DNA of 64,000 bases from Zygaena filipendulae (Eukaryota; Arthropoda; Insecta; Lepidoptera; Zygaenidae): positions 325,001-389,000 of the forward strand of contig OU015652.1 in the NCBI GenBank assembly GCA_907165275.2. Direction: 5' to 3'. The translations under genes were made by a program, and so were the position numbers. This document shows positions 40,001-49,000 of the stretch, piece after piece. The notes below the pieces were generated by a model. The model had not been told where the DNA came from. It was given only the letters and a program-made list of their open reading frames with translations, and did no database searches. Positions within the stretch are counted from its first letter, which is position 1, and each line of letters starts with the position of its first letter.

Positions 40001-43000
40001 CTGCCCTTGTTGAGCGTGAACTCGAACTTGCCGAACACGGTGTCCCGCTTCAGCATCGTGTTGTTCTCCAGCGAGTCCGCGATCACGTCCAGGATCTCGT
40101 CCTCGAGCCGCGGCGGGCCGGGGGCGGCGGCGGGGGCGGCGGCGGGGGCGGGGGCGGCAGCAGGGGCGGCGGCGGGGGCGGCGGCGTCGGCGGGCTCCGG
40201 CGCGGCGGCTGCGGGCGGCGCGCCGTACCAGCCCCACCACTGCGGGAACCAGCGCACCAGCATGCTGCGCCCGGAGCTCGCCGGCTGCTCCGGGGTCGCG
40301 GCCGGGCTCGCTTCGGGCACCATGCGCATCGCCACCTGGATCCACGTCGATCACACTCCATATTATATGATCGCGCAAACGACAACGATGTAGTGGTGAT
40401 ACTGGCTACCGGTACCTCTCTGAGCGCCTTGAGCTGGTGCAGCGGCGTGCGCCACTCGTAGTCGTCCTTGGCGGCCTTCCTGTCGGGCGGCAGCGTGGCC
40501 GCCGGGTTGGCGAACAGGCCGAGGCAGATGTGCACGTACTGGCGCGCCAGCCGCGCCGCCTCCAGGCACGACTGCCAGCTCGGCGGCGGCTCCGTCCCTG
40601 CAACAGCACGCCGGCCGGTCACCCCTGTGCCGGTCCCCGCCCCCGCCCCCCGCCCCCCGCCCCTCCCGCGGCCACTCACAGCGCTGGCGGGGCAGCTGGC
40701 AGCGCAGCGCGTACAGCCACCACAGGCGCGCGTGGCCGCGCACGGGCACGGCGGGCCGCAGCGCGCGGAACTCCCGCAGGCGCGCCACCAGCTCCAGCCC
40801 CAGCGCGCACCCCACCGCCTCGTTGTACTGCCGCTGCACCGACACAACCACCGCACGTCACACGACGTTCACCACGACCGACCGGTTCGAAACGATACAT
40901 TATTATCGAAAAGTAAAATCTCTGTCTCGATGAATGTATAGTTTGGGAAGAACGACAACAACATAACAATGCTTTCCATAGATGTATACGTTGTAATTTG
41001 TAAGCTGGTGTATTTCTGTTGGGTGAATAAATAAATAAATAAATAATCTCGAAATTCATGGTGACACCATATAGGAAATATGTGTAGTTGAAAATAAAGA
41101 TTCTTCATAAATCGCCATCTTCAAATAAAGAAATCGACGGCAAACGCTCACCGAGGACAGATCTAGCTGCACGGTGTCCAGAGTGAGGTGGCAGGCGACG
41201 CGCGGCCTCGTGCGCGAGCGCAGCGGCTGCTCGGTGCGCTCGCGCCGCACGCGCGCCGTCGCCGACGCCGGGGACACTACATAGCGGTGCGGCGACTTCC
41301 AGGTCTCCGACATGCGCTCCTGTTTATGACTCATTATTTTATTTTCTTTACAAGACGACTCGATGATTGTTGCAGGGAGAAAAAATCACTTCTCGCTGAT
41401 CGGCATCGAAAACATATGAGAGTGACCCGTTTTGGGTTGCAAGAAGAAACTTACAGTCAGTTCGTTGACAGTGCAGTCGGCGAGCATGCCGCCGGGGACC
41501 GGCATGGGGTCCCAGTAGACGGCCAGCTGCTGCAGCTCGAGCAACTTGAAGGAGCAGCCGCTGTTGTCGGCGGAGAGCAGCGTGAAGCCGCGCCGCCACT
41601 CGCCGTCGCACGAGGCGGCCGCCAGCGACTGCACGGTGAGCCCGCACGCGAACGCGTACGGCGGGCACGTCAGCGCGTCCTCGTACCGAATGTGCACATC
41701 GTTCAATGTCAACTGCAAACAATACCTTGTCTAAATATATTGTGTTTAATGTGGTCATTCCAAGATTTTCAAATACAATAAATAAACCTCTCATCAAATA
41801 TGTCAGCATCGAATGCTCGTCTACAAAAGCACTAATAAGCAATCGGCGGTCGGCATAGACCTGCAAGTTCTCGACGATGTTGGCGAGCAGGCCAGTGCCG
41901 TAGCTCAGCCACGAGGAGTAGGAGGCGGCGTAGTAGCCGGCGTCAGCGGCGGCTGCCTCGTGCTCGGCGCGCCACTGCGCCTCCAGCGCGTCCAGTAGCG
42001 CCACCTTGCGCTCGTGGGCCAGCACTGCCTCCACTTCGCTGTCCCACTGATCACACACAACACAATCACACAATCAATGTAATGACTGATTGGTGCAACT
42101 TTACAGTCGAAAGGTCTTTAACCAATACCTATCATTGAAATTAAATTAAAATTTTATGACTATTGATTAGAAATTTGTTTTAAAGCTGTGTACAAGAATG
42201 AAGACTGAATTACCACAGCCCTTATAATCACAATAAGCCTCATCAATTGGTCTTAGTTTTTCAATCTTTCATTTAATAGTTACAATTCAACATGTCATTA
42301 ATATTAATTTATTTTAATTTATTGCTAATAATTTATTTATTTATTTATTTATTTATATGGAAGACCAGCAGCACAAATATAATTTGTATATATAAAATGT
42401 AAACATAACAAAAATGCTAATGATAGGTCTTCACATGTAGACACAAATTAAGTACACTATCAAGTAGCTTCGACATAGCGTTCACACGGCATTATATCGC
42501 CTTCACACAGTTTATAAAGTTACTATACCCAAAAATGAAAATGAAACATAAAAATAATGAATAAATTTTAAGAGCGGAAGAAATCGTCGCCAAGCATCCT
42601 CCTCGCCGCCACTACGCTGGTATCGAACAGATCCAACTGATTGAATCTAGCAGATAATCTGTTAAAGTTACCACTCGCACGCAGAATGTATGTATTTTGC
42701 CTATAATTAGATGACGAAATGGGAGGCTTCAATATATTACTATTCCTTAAGAATTTAGGTGGGGCGTTAATTGGCAGTAGCGATAGCAGGTCAGGGCAGT
42801 CGATAGTGCTTTGAGCTATCTTTAAGAGGAACATTAAGTCGGCTATTTCCCTTCTCTTAGCCAACGGGAGCAAGTGGTGTTTGCGACATAAGTCATTATA
42901 GTGATAAGAATCGCAGCGATCCTTGATGCGATAACTCAAATATCGAAAGAATCTTTTCTGGATGTTCTCGATGCGGTTTATGTAAGTGGCGTATTGGGGA

Positions 43001-46000
43001 TTCCATACCTGAGAAGCATATTCCAGATGGCTGCGGACAAAGGTACAGTAAAGAATTTTAAATGTTTTTACACACTCAAAATCTCGGCTATTGCGCATTA
43101 TAAATCCAAGCATCCTCGAAGCTTGGTTAACTATTTTGTCAATATGGTTGTCGAACAGTAGCTTGGAATCATGATACACACCAAGATCACGCACAGTTGT
43201 GTTCCTCGGGAGGCTGGTGTCCTTTAAGTGATAGTCATAGTTAACCGTACAACGCTTGCGACTGAAAGTAACTACACTGCATTTATTTGGATTCAGATCC
43301 AAGTTGTTAACAGTACAGTAGGTCTCGAGGCGTTGCAAATCCTTCTGCAAGCGCAGCGCATCAGAGATGGTGGAAACAGCTGCAAATATTTTCATATCAT
43401 CAGCAAAACTGAGAAGATAAGAATGGTGGAAGCAACGTTCTATGTCATTAACAAAAACCGCAAATAGCAAGGGCCCAAGCAAGGATCCCTGCGGGACGCC
43501 GCTAGGGACAGAAACCCATCCGGAGATATAGTTGTTAATTACGACAGCTTGAGAGCGATTATCTATGTATGACGCAAACCACCTAAGAAGGTCACCACAA
43601 ATACCAATTCCTTTTAACTTATCCAGAAGCAGATTATGTTGAATACGATCAAAAGCCTTGCTGTAATCTGTGTAAATAACATCAATCTGTTGTCCACGAT
43701 CCATGGCGCCTGTCACGTAGTTATTAAGAATTACCAGGTTTGAGACAGTTGATCGACCACGCAAAAACCCATGCTGGGAGGTGCTGAAAGATTGCTTTAT
43801 AGAGGGGTAAACTTGATTATATATAATTCTTTCAAAAATTTTAGACACTATACAGAGTTTAGATATGGGACGGTAGTTACAAATGTCGTTTCTTGACCCT
43901 TTTTTATGTACAGGAGTTATAAAGGCACTCTTCCATAGCGCGGGAACAGCACCTTCCTTAAGTGATTTGCCAAAAAGAATTGAGATAGGGACCGACAGAG
44001 ATCTGGCACAACCAATTAGGAATGGGGCAGGTAAGTGGTCAGGACCTGCAGATTTTGAAGGGTCGAGTCCCAAAAGCAGCTGTTCAACCAAGTTCGCGTT
44101 GATCTCAATATTAGAAATTGATGAGACGGGCATTATGACGGTGGTAACACGGTGACAGACACCACTCACATGCTGATTTACCCTCAAAAAATTGTTTTGA
44201 AAAAAATTTGAGAATGCTTCACAGATTAAATCACCGGTGTTAAGAGAATCGCCCTCGTAGACCATGTTGCTAGGCATAGAGTGGGATTTAGATTTTGCTT
44301 TAAAATGGGACCAAAAATGTTTAGGGTTAGTAGTAATGGAATTTTCAACAGATGCAATGTAAGATTTATAGCACGCTTCCTCTAAAACTTTGAACCTGGT
44401 ACGAAGGAGTTTATACGTAAATTCATCCGTTTTGTTGCCATAGATCCTAAACTTTCTTAGGAATTTATATTTTTCTTTTAATAGTTTTCTAATAGCTGGT
44501 GAATACCAAACAGGATATTTGTTACGCGATACTAACCTAGAGGGAATGTACTTATCAATTAAATTTTTACATGTCTGATAAAAAAAAGCAACAGCATCCT
44601 CGATCGATCCAGGAGAGAGATAAGTATTCCAATCAACACGGTTAAGTTCATTGGTAATCTGTTCATAGTCACCCTTATTAAATAAATGCTTTATAAACGA
44701 TTTCCGATCTAACGGTTTGATACCAGCACATTTTACTGAAATTAAAAGCGCACCGTGATGTGGATCGGTGGGAACAAGTGGATCGTTACTTTGGTCAGTT
44801 ACAAGAACTGAATAGTTAGAAAAAACCAAATCCAGTACACGGCCAAAAGTGTTCTTCACTCCGTTAAACTGGCTGAGACCGAGTGCAGCAATTTCGTCCA
44901 GGAGCAGTAGCTCGTCACTTGAGCTAGATTTAGTAGGCTCATAATAACCGAAGAAGTCATCAGTAGGTTCCCATGAAATGCCGCTAAGGTTAAAATCGCC
45001 CGTCACCAGGTACCCGTCATCAGGGTGCATCATAATAACACGACTTAAATTAATTAAAAAATTATGAAGCTGTGAAGTAAAACTGAGACCTATACTACTT
45101 TGACTACATAAATAAAGAACACAAATATGCAGATTAATTGTCTTTCCATCACCACTCCCACAAAAAGATAGTGTCACCCATAGATCCTCGGCACTGGACC
45201 GGAATGAGGGTTGAGGTGTCACGCTAAAGCCCGCGCGAGCCGCTATAAGTACACCCCCCCCGAGCGATTGGCCGGTGGCGGCGTAGTCGCGGTCGCGTCG
45301 CCACACCACATACCGACTGTCGAACAGTTCAGTGTCGAGTATGCTGTCCAACAACCATGTCTCTGTTATTATTATTAAATCATAATTATTCATGCAGACG
45401 TTCCGAAAAAAAACGTTTGTTTTAGAACGCAAACCCCGAGCGTTCTGGTAGTATATAGTTAAGGAATTAAAAAGGCGATCATTAATGGTCGAGCCCTCCG
45501 TGAATTACGTAGACAAAAACAGGTAAAGAAACATAAAAATATTGACACCTATAGTATTTACTAACCCCATTCGTCATTGAAAATAAAATGAGTATAACAA
45601 ATGCATAATCAACACACCGGATAGCGTAGTGCAAATCAAAAAGTGGGTAAGAAATAAAGAAACAATAATAATCTCCAGTAAGCATAATGCGTGCGAGCGA
45701 TTCAACCAAGTGACAAATCTCAGGTGCGAGCGAGACAATTAAGTGATGCATGCGATCTAAAATAGAACAATAGCAAAGTGGCAGCGAGCAGAATTCAGGG
45801 GCGGTAAACATTTTGGCCAGGTATTTAGAAAGAGTTTCAATAATACGATTCAATGTGCAATAGTTATTAATTAAATAATGTACGCGATCTATAAATAAGC
45901 AAAAACAAGAGTTAAAGAAAATTACGCATATGGGAACCAAGTAGAAAAGATCAAAAATGAAAGAAATCATACAACAGTCTAATTCATCTTGTTTAAATTA

Positions 46001-49000
46001 CTGTCATTTGCAATTATAAACACTCTAGATTCAGCAGATTTCCGCACATGAATCTTACAAAATTTGACCCAGACATACTGGTAGTTCTTCTCCTTAGCAA
46101 GAGCCTTGACCTTGGCTAGCAACTTTTTTGAATCCGGAGTGAGATGATCATTAATAAATATACGCCTGCCTGCGCCATCGCCTGGGAAACCCAAATCACC
46201 CGCCGTTATGATTTTCTTTACTCGCGCGGCAGCAACAAAATCCTCCTTAACATATCGGTTGAGAAAATTTATAACTATATTTTTTCCGTTGGAATCAGGT
46301 GTTGGCACTCTAGAAATGTAATTAATTTGTGATTTGGCGACACTAAAATTTACAGTTTTGCTTAAATTTTCCACGATGGAGAATAGATTTTCGCCTGCTT
46401 TGAACGGTACACCTTTCACCTCAACATTGTTAAGTCTAGCCCACTGATCCCTCGCCGCCAGCTCCTCTTTAACACGATGGACATCAGAACCAGCCGATGT
46501 CAAAGCTTCTTGCGACCTCAGACGAAATAAAAACTCAAGACGGAGCGCTGTGAACAAAGAAGTGAAGCCGTAAAACTACGCCTCGGCGTGTACATGCACA
46601 GTTACACGCACACACATATAACGAAACTACGCCTTACCTTATCAGTCAAGCTATTCCGACGCGCGGAGTGTCACGCTGTAATAATTTCTATTTAAAAAAA
46701 AAAAAATGCCGAATTTTGTAGTGAGAGGGTGTAAAAACCAATCTTCGAAAAATAAAAAGCAGGATAGAACCACATTTTTAATAAAATATCAATTTTATTA
46801 ATTTATGACAACTTGGAACACAAAACCTCCACAACTTTCATAAGTGTTGCTACTAGTGAGCGTCACAATAGTCCCCATTTTTTGGGTAAGTTAATGTGAC
46901 CTGGAACGTAATGTAACACGTTCATTTACCTATTTCGATTTTAAGTTTTTAACCGACTTTAAAAAAGCAGGAGGTTATGCATTCGATTGTATGTATGTAA
47001 TGTATGTTTTTTTTTTATGTAGGTTCACCGATTACTCGAAGACGGTTGGACCAATTTCGAAAATTCTTTTTTTGTTTGTTTGTTTTGTTTGTTTGTTTAC
47101 TCTCAATTAGGTCCCATTGCCACCAAATCGGGATCTGATGATGGGATCTTGGAGAAATCGAGGGAACTCTTCAAAAATAATAAGCACACCTATACCGATT
47201 TGAGTATTTTTTATAGTAAATCGTTCATTTGCTTTCGGAAAGCAAAATTTGAAGAAGTGGAACTGATGATGAAGACCACAGATGATCATCGGGACTACTC
47301 AATAATAGGTATTTCACGAGTTCCGATTCGTTAACTTTAAATGGTTCCTAAAAAATTTATGCTCGTCACAACTCACAACGTATATGGCAAAGTGGAACTG
47401 AGTTTGATGTACCAGGAGAACTCCTCAAAAATTAACGTCCCTGCATCGAGAAGAGCAATATTTTGTAAAACATGATGAGTAGTTAACATCAGGCTATTGT
47501 AACTTAGATAAATTACAAACCGTCTCACTTAAAAGCAAGAAATTAACAAATTTTTAACAAAAAACACAAAACTAAAAAGCTTAAAATATCAAAATACCGA
47601 TTTAATCCAACAGACAATAATACACGTAATACCTACTATTATTGGTTTGTGCTACCACTTTTCGATATGAAGTCGGTGACAAGCCAAGTATGGAGTTAGT
47701 AGATAGATGAGCTAAGTCCACTCCCGCCATGAGCTCGTCGTGAACTGAACAACCCAAGTGGGCAGACGTAAGCGGGCTTGGCACCGAATTCAAATCGAAA
47801 AGTGGTAGCACAAACCAATAATAGTAGGTATTACGTTGTTGGTCTGTTGGATTAAATCGGTATTTTGTTATTTTTAGCTTTTTAGTTATGTGGTTTTTGG
47901 AAGTCGGTTTTAATTATTTTGTAAAAAAATTTAATATTCATAAAATTAATGTAAGTGTAAATAGGCGTTAATTTTTATTTTCCATGTTTTATCATAAATT
48001 CGAAACTTATATTTTTAAGGTTCTCGAATATACAACCGAGGTATACAACTTAAAAAAATACTAACTTATCTATTTACTTATCCATTCATCTTTCTAGAAC
48101 TTAACAATTTTGGGTAATAAGTTTTCACTGCACGGCAACACTCACTAAATGCTCACATGTTTACGATACGGGCTTCACTTTGTTGTTGACAGCGCTCCGT
48201 CTTGAGTTTTTATTTCGTCTGAGCTTGCGACTGTTGAACTCTCAATATAGAATTTTCAGCCTCAGAGAGCCTGATTCCAAATTCATCAAGCTTAGCGCCA
48301 TTGAATTCGCACGATGCCCTCAGCTCAGATAATTCCGCTTTTATAGCCTTGACATCTTCGACAAGTGATGGGAGGGACTGCAGTTGACGCTTAACATCCC
48401 TCAACTCAACCAGAATGGCATCCAAAGAAGCGGTTTCAGGCTGTGGCGACGGCACTCGTGATGTTGACGGCGACGACGACTTGCATCGGGGACATCTCCA
48501 CGTTGACCTTCTTTCAGCGCCGAGCTTCCTATATCCGGTTTCGGTAATCTTAGCGCAACCAAAATCGAGATCACCCTTGCACCCGTCGCAATGAACGCCG
48601 TCGTTAAAAAAAACGTTACACAAAACACACTTCATGTTTACTAAAATTGAGGTAAAGGTTGACGACTACTGGTAGGTATGTAAGGCAATGATATGCGTGC
48701 GATCGTCATCGGCGCCAACGGTTGACTATATAATATACTAATATACTACTAATATATACTATATAATTTTGAACAATATTTCAAAACTGAAGTTACTAAT
48801 CAACAACATATGCATGTATACCTACTGTAATATTGAAATGATATTAGGTATATCAATTTACTAGAATTATAGAGATCATTTTAATTTCTAAAATATTAAA
48901 CAACTAGCTGTGCCCCGCGGTTTCACCCGTGGTAATTTTGGAGTTTCCGCGGGAATTCCGGGATAAAAAGTACCCTATGTCCTTCTCTGTACCCCTGACA

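Larger units (their letters stand above)
46517..48223 (+). mobile_element. P-type DNA transposon (nonautonomous) nested in LINE ORF1
   Basis: The 1,707-bp element has 35-bp perfect terminal inverted repeats beginning CTCAGACGAAATAAAAACTC (46517-46551 and 48189-48223) and an 8-bp duplication CTTGCGAC (46509-46516 and 48224-48231). The 8-bp duplication, repeat length of about 31-35 bp and an internal THAP start codon region point to the P superfamily. The interior lacks a full transposase and is largely replaced by a lepidopteran repeat (about 46951-47910). Confidence 0.88.
42327..48720 (-). mobile_element. Full-length CR1-group LINE in Vps13D intron 2, split by a P-type element
   Basis: A non-LTR retrotransposon with a PHD-finger ORF1, an endonuclease-RT ORF2 and an (AAAT)n tail at 42327-42355. 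After subtracting the 1,715 bp added by the nested P-type insertion it is about 4.7 kb, the usual full length. The 5' limit (about 48720) is estimated from the ORF1 start plus a short leader. The inserted direction is that of Vps13D transcription. ORF2 is intact; ORF1 is broken only by the nested insertion. Confidence 0.88.
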
